From contig JANFAH010000006.1 in the NCBI GenBank assembly GCA_024663395.1, positions 3,038,001 through 3,102,000 of the forward strand: a stretch of DNA of 64,000 nucleotides, in the 5' to 3' direction. A model generated the notes under the pieces. That model was not told the DNA's origin, ran no database searches, and saw only the letters and a list, made by a program, of their open reading frames with translations. The translations under genes and the position numbers were made by a program. The DNA is from Pisolithus tinctorius (Eukaryota; Basidiomycota; Agaricomycetes; Boletales; Pisolithaceae). This document shows, one piece after another, positions 36,501 to 45,934 of this stretch (position 1 is its first letter; each line of letters begins with the position of its first letter).

Positions 36501-37146
36501 TAGAGCCAGGGAGAGCACAGGCTCTGACATATGCAGCAGCATTGATGAGTGAGACGAGCAGAGTGGAGCGTGGCAAGTCAGTCAGAGTTGCAGACGGAGC
36601 TGCAGACGGAGCGGAGGGTGTTGGATCCAGAGCAGAGGTTGCAGCAGAAGGTGATGAAGGCGCCTGGGGCGTTGGCATTCCCTGTAATGGTGGTTTGAAT
36701 GATATACTGCCCAGTACCCAGTCAATCGACAGATTGAAGCAGGTGAGCCAGTTGTGTCCTAATACCAGCGAACATGAAGAATCCAACAGAGTAACATAAA
36801 GTGAAACGGAATTGACATCGCCAGAAGGAAAGTGGAGGGAAAGATCTACTTCTTGGGAAATGACAGCATTTGTACTACCATCAAACAAGCGGAGTGGAAT
36901 TGGCGGAGAAATGGAGGAAACAGGAATGGCATATTTTTTGATTACAGATGGGTCTATGAAACAATGAGAGGAGCCAGAATCGATCAATGCAGAAACAGTA
37001 TCAACAGAATAATCCAGAAGAGTTACAGACAGAAGTAGAGAATTGGGACTAGAAAGAGTGGACGCATTGAGTCGGATGTCCGGTTGCACACAGTTGGGTT
37101 CAACACTTCCTCCAGGCTGTGCAAACTCCCTGGAGGAGCAGACTAA
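33457..37146 (-). pseudogene. pol: Pol polyprotein: protease, RT, RNase H, integrase, chromodomain
   Basis: It lies in the -1 frame relative to gag and is about 1230 residues. Order: aspartic protease (ALIDSGSSHCFID, about residue 56); reverse transcriptase (VLFVKKKDGSLRLCIDY, then MPFGLTNMPAAFQQF); RNase H; integrase with the HHCC finger (SCTACGRSK) and DDE blocks (SMDFIEHLP, VTSDRGPEFV, TSGYHPEGDGQTEQTNQTLE); and a C-terminal chromodomain (EVSEILDSKVDR, YLVHWAGYE). In-frame stops are at 36133, 35620, 35146, 35092, 34735 and 33520; the natural end is TAA at 33457. The RT motif reads YLND instead of YLDD (35844) and RNase H reads ETNAS instead of ETDAS (35403). It is therefore inactive even apart from the stops. 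Confidence 0.92.
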
Positions 37147-38411
37147 TTTTTTGGCTCTGCCTGCTCCGCAGGTGGAGTAGGTGGAGTTCCAGCTGTAGCT
37201 GCATGGGCTTTGGCTGTGCAGGAGGTGGACTTGGGACAGTCCTTGGCAGAGTGGCCAGCCTCACCACAGAAGAGGCAGAGGTTGTTTTTCATCCTGCACT
37301 GTCATTCAGCAGAGGTGAGTTTGCCATCCTTGCCCAGAAGATGTGCAATATTGGACTTGGGTGGATCTTTCTGTTTGCCCTTGCCCTTGGCATCAGATTT
37401 TGGAGCAGAAGAGGAGGATGACGATTTAGGTTTACTGTCAGAGTTGGGAGACTGCAACTTGTTGGAGGTGGACTTGGTGGTGCACGAGATTTCTGCTTTG
37501 TGCTCCCAGTAGCATGCATTGATGGTCTGGGCAAGTTTGCAGAGTTGTGCAAGGGTAGAAGGCTTTCTGACATGAGCGATCTCATCCTTGATGCAGTCTG
37601 GAAGTCTGCTATAGAAGCAGTGGCGGAGTGCACCAACACCATAGTCCTTGACCTGCGAAGCCCAGTGATTGAACTCCACAACATATTTGGTAATACAAGA
37701 ACCGTCCTTCATGGTAAGGTTCTCGAGTTGTTGGATGGCATCCGCTATAGCATCGTGCGGACCGAAATTAGCTGTGAGCTCTTGTAAGAACTCATGGTAG
37801 TCGCCCATCCAGAGTGGGCGGTCATAGTTGTCGGGATTTAGTAGGTCTGGCTCGAACCAAGCCAGAGCCATACCCTTAAGGTACGACTGAGCGAAGGTGA
37901 CCTTGGCTCTGTCAGAGCAGAATGTGTGGGGGTGGTCTTGGAAGTTCAACTCACATTGTACGAGGAACTTGCAGAGTTTCTTAGGGTCGGAGCCGTTGAA
38001 GGTGTCAGGCTTGTGGACTTTGGTTTTCGGAGCAGAGTCCCCAGTGCGTGAACTAGACCATGCAAGTGCATGGACAGCTCTAGCAAGAGCTATGAGGGGA
38101 TCCTCTGGTGGCTCAGCTGGGTCTTTGGGGATATCCCCATCACTGCTGCCCCCGCTGTCGGGATCACCATCAGGATAATCAGGGTTGGGGTCAGGTCCAT
38201 CATCTTGGTTATGAGGAGATGGAGTATGGAAAGCTGATGGGTGGAGGTCTGAGTGACCAGCTTGTGAAGCGCTTTTGCCTTCAGCATGAGAGCAGCGTCG
38301 AGTGGAGAAAGACTGGAATTGTTTGACGACAGAAGGGAGTCGACACGGATTAGCTAGTGCTACAGCGAGGTTCTCAGTGACCTCTCTCTGGGATTGAGCT
38401 CGAGTTCTCAT
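37143..38411 (-). pseudogene. gag: Gag protein with zinc knuckle
   Basis: The likely start is MRTRAQSQREVTENL at 38411 (an upstream in-frame ATG at 38450 is less typical). A Pro/Asp-rich spacer is followed by the retrotransposon Gag core (KVHKPDTFNGSDPKKLCKFL, FAQSYLKGMALAWFEPDLL, LTANFGPHDAIADAIQQLEN). A TGA at 37302-37304 stands where ERQCRM is expected; behind it the zinc knuckle CLFCGEAGHSAKDC is in frame, and the gene ends at TAG 37143-37145. The stop fits CGA to TGA. Gag forms the particle and binds RNA in this family. Confidence 0.88.
37146..37152 (-). promoter_or_regulatory. Candidate -1 ribosomal frameshift site between gag and pol
   Basis: Minus strand CCA AAA AAT TAG in the gag frame contains the heptamer A AAA AAT directly before the gag stop. 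Slipping back one base gives AAA AAA TTA and enters the open pol frame, which runs on into protease. The heptamer fits the X XXY YYZ rule. I have not tested for a downstream pseudoknot. Confidence 0.55.
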
Positions 38412-38472
38412 AATGGTGTAAGTTTTTCGGAGGACGGAAAATGAGATCATACAAGTGTGAGTTCAAATATAC

Positions 38473-39186
38473 TGTCAAGTCTGGGCCTACTCCGACCAAC
38501 TCCGATGCTATATAAGGTCTAGGGGAGGGTCCGGAAGCAAGTCCAACACAGAAGAACAGAACTCTGACTAGCGGAGTGTTGGCAGGAACAAAGACTGCCA
38601 AGACAATGGCGGAGCGGAGTGAGGGCATTGGGTTTAGCTTGTGTGCTACCCCCTTGCATGATCTCAGCCCTCATATTTCAGAGGGAGAGTATAGATGGAG
38701 AGTCAGGGATAACTCCACCAGGCAGAAGTCAGAGACAGTAGGAGTAGGAACTAAGTTGATATTCATACTGAAGAACAGCAGAGTACAGTACATGCTTTTA
38801 TACTGCTACAGAGGTACAGTAATTGGAATTGGAACTGACATATGGAGACTCATAAATTTTCAAGTAAAATTTCCTGGACAACAAATGAAGGGTAGACAGA
38901 GGACATATGAACAGGTAACACAGAACATCCAGAAAAGGAAATAGTCCAGGTGCTGGACCATGCGGTGAGTGTGCTGTGGAGTACCTGACTGTGAAGGTAG
39001 TCACATGACCCCTCAGAGAATGGACTGCTCAGTCCGGTAAGAGAGCAACACAAGTCCAACAGCAGTCAGAGTGGAGATGGTTCGCAACCAACAGAAGTTG
39101 GGCGGAGTTGGTGTGGAGTGAGCAGATGACTGGTGGGAAAGGTTGCGGAGTGAGTAAAGACCTATGACGAACACACAGTTATGACA
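38473..39186 (-). repeat. Chromovirus 5' LTR
   Basis: 714 bp, the same ends and length as the 3' LTR. It lies just upstream of gag on the minus strand and carries the promoter. Confidence 0.95.
38796..38802 (-). promoter_or_regulatory. TATA box of the 5' LTR
   Basis: Minus strand GCAGTATAAAAGCATG, about 385 bp into the LTR, is a good TATA match and is kept in both LTRs (31727-31741 in the other). It is the likely pol II start region; no transcript evidence. Confidence 0.5.
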
Positions 39187-40735
39187 CCATCTGATAATGA
39201 CACATCCAACTCAGGCTTGTTCATTTTCATATGCTGAGCAGTGAAGTTGCCATCCATGACATATTGCCTCATTATGGTATCACTAAGGGGGGAGGGGGAG
39301 TTATAAATCAAAACCCTACAGATTATCACTCCATACCTGTCATATTGGGTTTTCCAATCTGGAGGTAAATTAATTCCTGGTTGTGGGCAGGCAGGACAAA
39401 AGAGTGCAAGTTCTCCTTGTCTAGGATCTTGTTCTTTATCATGACCAAAGCCAAACCATTTCCTATGTTTCAAATCCCTCCACAGTCTGGAAACCCTCAT
39501 CAGCTCTTGGTACCTGTCCTAATTGGAAATGAATGCATTAATAGAACCCCCTAAGAGCAAATAGTGCATGGCACTCAACTGGTATACAGCCAGGAAATGC
39601 ATTGTTGGTGAACCTCTTCAGCTTCTGATAGAAACTCATAGCTGAAGTCTTGCACTCCAGGGCATCAATGAGAAAGTGATTAAGAACATCAAAGGTGAAA
39701 GCAGTTTTGGGCTTTGTTATACTGGCTGGAAAGAGTCTTTCCCTGAGTAAATCAAGGTGCCAGTCCATTGGATCTGACCCAGGGCAACTGCACCAAGAAA
39801 TCTCGTGAGTGAAAATTCCTTCTGTGTGCACTATGGTCATTTTTGATCTGAAGGATCTCCTGCTACCAGAGGTTAACATGGAGGCTACAGGATATGACTG
39901 CCATTGACCTGTAATTTGGAGGCCCTTCCCCAGAAGTATAGCTCAACTCCTCTGAGTCTGGATCTTGATTCTGTCTATTTTGAGGGCAAGGACAACCCCC
40001 ATGGCCAATGTGCCAAAGGAACCCAAGTTCCATCAAAGAGGTAGCCTGGTAATGAGTAGCATTCCATCTTTGTACCTTGTGGAATGGAAGATTTTGATGC
40101 ACTTTCACAGCACAAGGACCACACCAGGCATGCATACCAATGCAGGACATGCATCTGATACTTCCTTCTGCCTGACAGTACTGCTCACATATCCCCCCCT
40201 TAGCCAGCTGCTCTCCCTTGAGAATGACTTTGAGATATTCTGCTCTCCAGGGCAGCCATTCTCTGATGAAATCATTTTGACTCTAGGGGATAATTTAGCC
40301 AATGCAGTATCAGGCAAAACTTCCCACCTTGGTAACCCTCCTAGTATTTGGGGTATCTTCCTCATCATTCCAGTCCAAGGTAGGCATGTCAAAGGAGTCT
40401 GGGACAACATTTTGGGAGCCTATTGTCCTGGGGGTCCTTGGAGTTGAAGGTTGACTCTGAGATGGGAGGTAGAGGTGTCTGGCATCCACCTCCTTGTAGG
40501 TGTCCTTTCCTCTCCAGGTTTTAGTGACTTCAAATTTATACAAACCTCCTGCAGAGCTTTTGCCAAGGACTTTGGTTCTATGATGACACATGATTGAGCA
40601 CAGGAAGAGTCAAAAGCAAGGTTTTCAGCTGTATTGAAAATTTTTCATCCCCAAAACAACACCACACAAGTCTGGAACAAGGTTATCAGATGTATTTAAA
40701 ATATTTGTACCCAAAAATTGCCACTAAAATGTATT

Positions 40736-42082
40736 TTAAGTGTATCTGACAGCCAACCCAAGAATGTCCTTTTGGGTAGTCCATGCTGGTCTTGTGACCT
40801 TGAGTTGGTCATGTACTTTGTCCTTCATATAATGCACCAATGCAATTCTCTCTCCCCTCTCCCACTCTGGCACAGAATGTTGAAGGATTTTTCCTGATAG
40901 GAAAATCATGGTGCCTGGGGAATAAGACAGTTCAGCCCCCAGATCTGGAATAAGGAATTTAGCATTGTGAGAACCCAGGCTCACTAATAAATCCAGAAGG
41001 GTTGGGGTTGATGTGACATCCCAGTGAGAGGGAGTTTCCTGATTGACAATAATATCAATGTTGGTTTAGACTGATGGCCAATCCAGGGATATCTCATTCT
41101 CCACCCTGCCAGCCTTGGCCAACATTGCTTGACCACCAGCCCTGGCCATATCTGGCAATGAGACCTTTGCTATATTGCTCCAGAAGTGTTCCACATAAGA
41201 AATCTTGAGCAGCCATTCCCTATTGGCTTTCTGTTTGAGGGATGTGCTTTGATAGAGTGTATCAACCAACCTCTTTAAATTTGTCAGCCCCTACCATGGA
41301 AATCACAGCACCTGGACAAACCTCATGAGCCTGTTGGAATGTGGCAGGAGACATGGAAATCCTGCCATGTCCATACATGACTTGGTTAACAGGCTGATGC
41401 TTATGGCCATATCATTTGTTATGCTTGCTTTTGTCTTTTGGCTTATTCTTGGGCTCAGTCTGAAGATTGTCTTTTATGGAAAGGAGAAGGGAATTGAGAA
41501 GTTCCTATGATATAAAAGCTGTAGTGAAGGGTTGTCAGAGAATGAAAACACTCACTATCCTTGCATCTGGGACAATACCAGGCAGATACCATACTATCGC
41601 CCTGCCATGCACATCCAGAACTGTGGCAGGAGCATTGATATACCCAATTTTTGGGTTCACAAAATGGATGGTCCTGTCCTTGGCATGCACCAATGGTTCA
41701 GAAAACCTGTCTGCATCCCAATCCAACACATCTATTAAGGGTCAGACTTGGATCACTTGCAATTGTTGTGGAACATCACCTACAGGGATTGAGGATGGCA
41801 TGTGTAATGACTGCAGATGCCAGCCTAACTTCCCAAGATGTAATAGCATCTGAAGTTAGACCAGATTCCCCTTGCAATGTTGCCCTGACTTGGGTTAACT
41901 CAGCCAAGGATCAAAGTCTATTATCCAACTAAATACATAGCAAGTGTAGCATCACTGCTTATGGCTTACCTTGGCTTCCTGAGCTGATGATTTGAGAAAA
42001 TAGAGCTGGAAGAGATCATAGGGACTGTCCCAAAGGCACCCTTCAGCATTCCAACCACCATTGTATGCAGGGAATCATCCAT
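40736..42082 (-). pseudogene. TET/JBP-like 2-oxoglutarate/Fe(II) dioxygenase
   Basis: The family oxidises 5-methylcytosine or thymine in DNA. Agaricomycete genomes carry many copies linked to KDZ transposons (established). The reading starts near MDDSLHTMVVGMLKGAFG (42082). Further N-terminal blocks are SDAITSWEVRLASAVITHA, DWDADRFSEPLVHAKDRTIH and ATVLDVHGRAIVWYLPG. After introns come LYQSTSLKQKANREWLLK and IDIIVNQETPSHWDV. The iron-binding HxD is H-W-D at 41018-41026; the distal His is in ILQHSVPEW and the 2-oxoglutarate Arg in GERIALVHYM, all intact. Defects are an in-frame TAA at 41066-41068, just before the HxD, and stops or frame changes in the N-terminal part. It lies 145 bp upstream of the KDZ gene on the same strand. 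Confidence 0.65.
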
Positions 42083-44339
42083 GATGATGTGGGGGGTGTT
42101 GGAAAGGTCAAAGGAAATTTTTTCAACCACAAGAAAATAGTTAAAAATCACTTAGTACATAAGTAAGATCAAGAATCCAGAAACCCAACTTAGTCTACTA
42201 GATACACTATGTTTCTTGAAACATCTAGTCATGCAAACAGGGGTCTGGAGTGGGTGCAATAAAACTCAGCACCAGTTGAACTCCAAGTCAATCCAGTCAG
42301 CAATCTCTTGAGCATCAAGGGAAACCATGGAACACCAATACTAATCTAGCACCATCCAACAGCTAGGAACACATCCAGTCAGCATTTGAAGGGAAGATGT
42401 TGGGTTGCTAGTAATGCCATTTGGCAAGCTCTTGAGCATCAAAGGGAAACCTTGCTTAACAAGATCAGCCATGGAACACCAGTGCTAATTTAGCACCATC
42501 CACCAGCTAGGCAGACTGACATGAAACAATACACCAAGTCTTATGCTAGGGTTACAGTTAGCACATGCTTCATTCAAAAAAAGAGACATAGATTCCCACA
42601 AAGCATTCAAATACAATCAAAGCAGTGACATTCACAAGTCCATACATAAATTCAACTACAGTTACAATTTCAACTACAAAAGCATAATGGTTTTATAAGA
42701 AACCAAGGCTTGCCTGCATTCCAGAGGGGGCCCTCCTCCAGAAGTACAGTTGGGCCAATAAAAACCGTCCTCAATTCAACCAAGTTCCCAAAAAAGCACA
42801 CAAGAGATGATAACAAAGATCCTGAAAGCACATTAGCATCAACACAACTTTGCAAAGTTCACATACCTGAGGTGCACTATTCACCAGGAGACAAAGACAA
42901 ATAGCTCTACAAGGTTTATGTCAGTACAACATAGATTATACAAAAGCTGAATACTCACTACACCAAAGCCTCTGACCAACTAGCTACTACCAATATATAC
43001 AAGCACATACCACACAGAAAAAACATCATAGGCTGACCCACACAGGTGGGTACAGACCAAATAAAACATCATTAGCTGACCTACAATGTAGGCACAGACT
43101 AGCCCCCAGATCCCATATGAGCTGGCCTACAAATATAGGCACAGACTATTCCCCCAGGCCCAACATATTACCCCCCAACTGAAAATTGTGCTGGCCAAGC
43201 ACAATCTAAGGTGGAGGGTAGCCCCTCCCTACATCCTGTAGCTGCAGACTACAGTCAATAGTGAGGTGCCAAGGATGCTGCAAGGTAACAGTAATCAAGT
43301 AGTGTGAAAATTTTGAGATCAGAGGTGCCACTTACCTTATGATAGCTGAGATGATGGGCTGAGATAAAAACAAAGACAACATAACACACAAAATGGGAGA
43401 GAGAGAGGGAGAAAGGGAGAAGGAGAGGGAGGGAGAGGCAGGACAATGGGGGGAAAGCATCACATCGCAGGGAAACACAGTAAGGGAAAAAACATGCCAC
43501 CAACTGGGGGGGATTTATATACTTGAGTCTTATGTACCATTGTTTGTCAACAGTCCAACTAGCAAGGTCTCTGTCAAAGTTTGGCTGCTATGCATGTCAT
43601 GTTCTCAGCCTTGGTGCATGTTTGGTTGCTGTGAGTGCCAGCAACTTCCTCTGAGTCAATACCACTTGTTGTACCTATACATAGCAAATAGCAATGTCAT
43701 GTGACTCCACTGTCACTGGATTCAGCTTCTATATACTAAATATACTAAATATACTAAATACTAAATTTTCATTTGACATTCTCATAATTGCAGTGCCAAG
43801 CCAAGCAAGCACTCATTTGTGCCATTGGTTGAGCAGTAGTGGTGGCTTACTCTTGGGATTTCATAGCAAATGTATTGTAGTAGTACTACTGGATCATTTA
43901 CTACATGTAGCCAATTATTGAAACCAGAAATCAGCCCAGTGCTGACTGACCACTCCGTAAATAGTACTACATAATGTTCCAGAGATGCATCTGAAGTATG
44001 GGTAAAAAGGTGTGATAATCATGACAGTGGTGATGTTGTTTATGTCACAAATAAGGTTGTGTCAAGATTATCATAGATTCCACTACATGACAGTGTGTCC
44101 AAAATTGAGATCAGTGCATCCAAGTATCTGGATTGACACAGTCTCTTGCTCCTCTACTTCCTGCCACACAGTGTCTGCCTCACTGACCATCATTGCACTA
44201 TCCCACTCTCTGGCCCCACTGTGCCTCAGCAAAATTTTAGGTACATCATCATCCTCTACATCGCATGGTCTGGATCATACTCACATAAAGCACTAGCATG
44301 ACATCACAAAATGATCTCTCCCTCAAGATTGTCATATGT
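42083..44339. other. No recognised gene; small repeats
   Basis: There is an imperfect direct repeat (about 42290-42380 and 42420-42510; shared CTCTTGAGCATCAA, TAGCACCATCCA-CAGCTAGG), short repeated GCTGACC/TAGGCACAGACTA blocks at 43040-43150, a purine microsatellite of GAGAGAGGGAGA type at 43393-43442, and a (TATACTAAA)n run at 43733-43765. ORFs are short and overlapping. Nothing further is supported. Confidence 0.5.
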
Positions 44340-45600
44340 TGCTCTCTCACTCAGCACTTCCTGCACCTCTCCCTCTCTAAACACAAAATAGGTACATTGT
44401 CCCTGCAACACTGCATCTCCCTTCCAAAAAACAAAACAGGTATGTCATCCAGTGTGCAGCATCCCTGTACCACTCACAGAACACCCCCTCTTGCTGTGTC
44501 TCATGCAGAAATAAGGTTTGTTGTCCCAGCTTTCAGTGTCCCTTTATGACTTACAGAACACCCCCTCACCTTCAAAAAAACAAAGAAGGTATGTTGTCCA
44601 GCATGTGGTGTCCCTGTACCACTCACAGAACACCCCCTCACCTCATCTCATCCACAAAACAGGTTTGTCATCCCAGTTCCTGCCATCCCTCTACCACTCA
44701 CAAAACACCCCCTTGCCATGTCTCTTCCAAAATAAAGGTATGTCATCCCAGTTCCCAGTGTCCTTGTACCACTCACAAAACACCCCTTCTCACCATGTCT
44801 CATGCAGAAATAAGGTTTGTAGTCCCAGCTTGTGGCATCCCTTCACAACCTACAGAGCACCCCCTCGCCTTCAAAAAAAACAAAGAAGGTATGTTGTCCA
44901 GCACATGGTGTCCCTGTACCACTCACAGAACACCCCCTCACCTCATCTCATCCACAAAACAGGTTTGTCATCCCAGTTCCTGGCATCCCTCTACCACTCA
45001 CAAAACACTCCCTCACTGTGTCTCTTCCAAAATAAAGGTATGTCATCCCAGTTCCCAGTGTCCTTGTACCACTCACAAAACACCCCCCTCTCACCATGTC
45101 TCATGCAGAAAAAAGGTTTGTCGTCCCAGCTTGCAGTGTCCCTTTACAACTTACAGAACACTCCCTTGCTGTGTCTCATCACAAAAAAGGTTTGTTGTCC
45201 CAGTCCCCAGCATCCCCTGTACCACTCACAAAACACCCCTCTTGCCATGTCTCATGCTTGCAGTGTCCTTTATGACTTACAGAACACCCCCCCTCTCACT
45301 GTGTCTCATGCAGAAAAAAGGTTTGTTGTCCCAGCTTGTGGTGTCCCTTTATGACTTACAGAACACCTCACCATGTCTCATCACAAAAAAGGTTTGTCAT
45401 CTGAGCTCATGGCATCCCTGTACCACTCACAGAACACCTCCTTGCCTTGTCTCTTGCCAAAAAAGGTTTGTCATGTCAGCTTGTGGCATCCCTGTACCAC
45501 TTACAGAACACCCCCTTGCTGTGTCTCATCCTACAAAAGGTATGTCATCCCAGTTCCTGGTGTCCCTGTACCACTCACAAAATACACTAGTAAGCTATCA
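44340..45600. repeat. Satellite-like array, about 70-75 bp units with a 300-bp higher-order period
   Basis: Each unit has ACCACTCACA(A/G)AACACCCC and a GGT(T/A)TGTCATCCCAG(T/C)T block. A higher-order copy starting GTATGTTGTCCAGCA recurs at 44589 and 44889, 300 bp apart. Open frames of 278 and 359 codons follow from units of about 75 bp and change frame where units differ. They have no start context, and I do not call them genes. The array lies 330 bp upstream of the H3-tail gene and could affect its promoter. Confidence 0.8.
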
Positions 45601-45934
45601 ATTCATATCTCCCTCCATCCAATAAGGTATGTTGTTGGACTTCTACTTCATGGTGTCCAGATGATACTCACACATCCCCCACTCTGGTCTGCTTATCCAG
45701 TGCCCAGTGTTGTGTGTAGTTGCATAAATCAGATCACATTGGCTTGTCTTGTCCATAAATATGTAGATATCTATCCCTGCTCCATCATATATTTACCAAA
45801 CTAAATGCATTTATTGTTATCTTATTGCTTGTCCCCTACCCCTCTTGTGTCTTGTAAAGATAATAAGGTATGCTACTGTTCCCTTCTGTGTCACATGTTG
45901 CTGCCACTCACTAATGTTGGCATACTAGACTAAG

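Larger units (their letters stand above)
31409..39186 (-). mobile_element. Complete Ty3/gypsy chromovirus inserted in the KDZ gene
   Basis: It has two 714-bp LTRs (TGTCAAG...TTATGACA), flanked by the 5-bp duplication CCATC (31404-31408, 39187-39191). Internal order on the minus strand is gag, protease, reverse transcriptase, RNase H, integrase, chromodomain, then a plus-strand accessory gene before the 3' LTR (31409-32122). A polypurine tract borders the 3' LTR. The integrase-then-chromodomain order marks a chromovirus. Removing it rejoins the KDZ reading frame (SDG to TGYMV). It keeps many CpG, so it is younger than its host, but it is disabled by stops and catalytic changes. I could not assign a tRNA primer site. 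Confidence 0.95.
29210..40591 (-). pseudogene. KDZ (Kyakuja-Dileera-Zisupton) transposase, split by a chromovirus
   Basis: N-terminal part (40591 to 39192): TWRGKDTYKEVDARHLYLPS, then a CxC-type zinc region with CIGMHAWCGPCAV and FHKVQRWNATHY, then PKTAFTFDVLNHFLIDALEC and CPACPQPGINLPPDWK, up to MKMNKPELDVSLSDG. The chromovirus lies here (31409-39186). Reading resumes with GTGYMVAEKPYQAHLEQS, and after short introns NHRAINAANINKSNLWSTG, HGCFVPHSVVDFQKGEK, ALVIYDVGCQW (catalytic Asp), GKFHLAAHKLSCFPRYSLNF and GGEILKMLWAPFNKISPTAR. The C-terminal helical part includes RIGQANDCLDQL and INWLKARARRDRWKEELSLV. Some stops and frameshifts are present and DGE reads GGE, so it is inactive. The TET/JBP-like gene lies just upstream. 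Confidence 0.82.

Noticed and set aside
38450..38472. Primer-binding site complementary to a known tRNA next to the 5' LTR
   Set aside because: The sequence GTATATTTGAACTCACAC after the LTR does not match a tRNA 3' end I can name; left unassigned.
44340..45600. CRISPR array
   Set aside because: Repeats are not separated by unique spacers, vary from unit to unit, and the context is eukaryotic.
44518..45804. ORFs of 278, 359 and 143 codons as a secreted or repeat protein
   Set aside because: They follow a satellite array of about 75-bp units, overlap in different frames, and lack a signal peptide or conserved ends.
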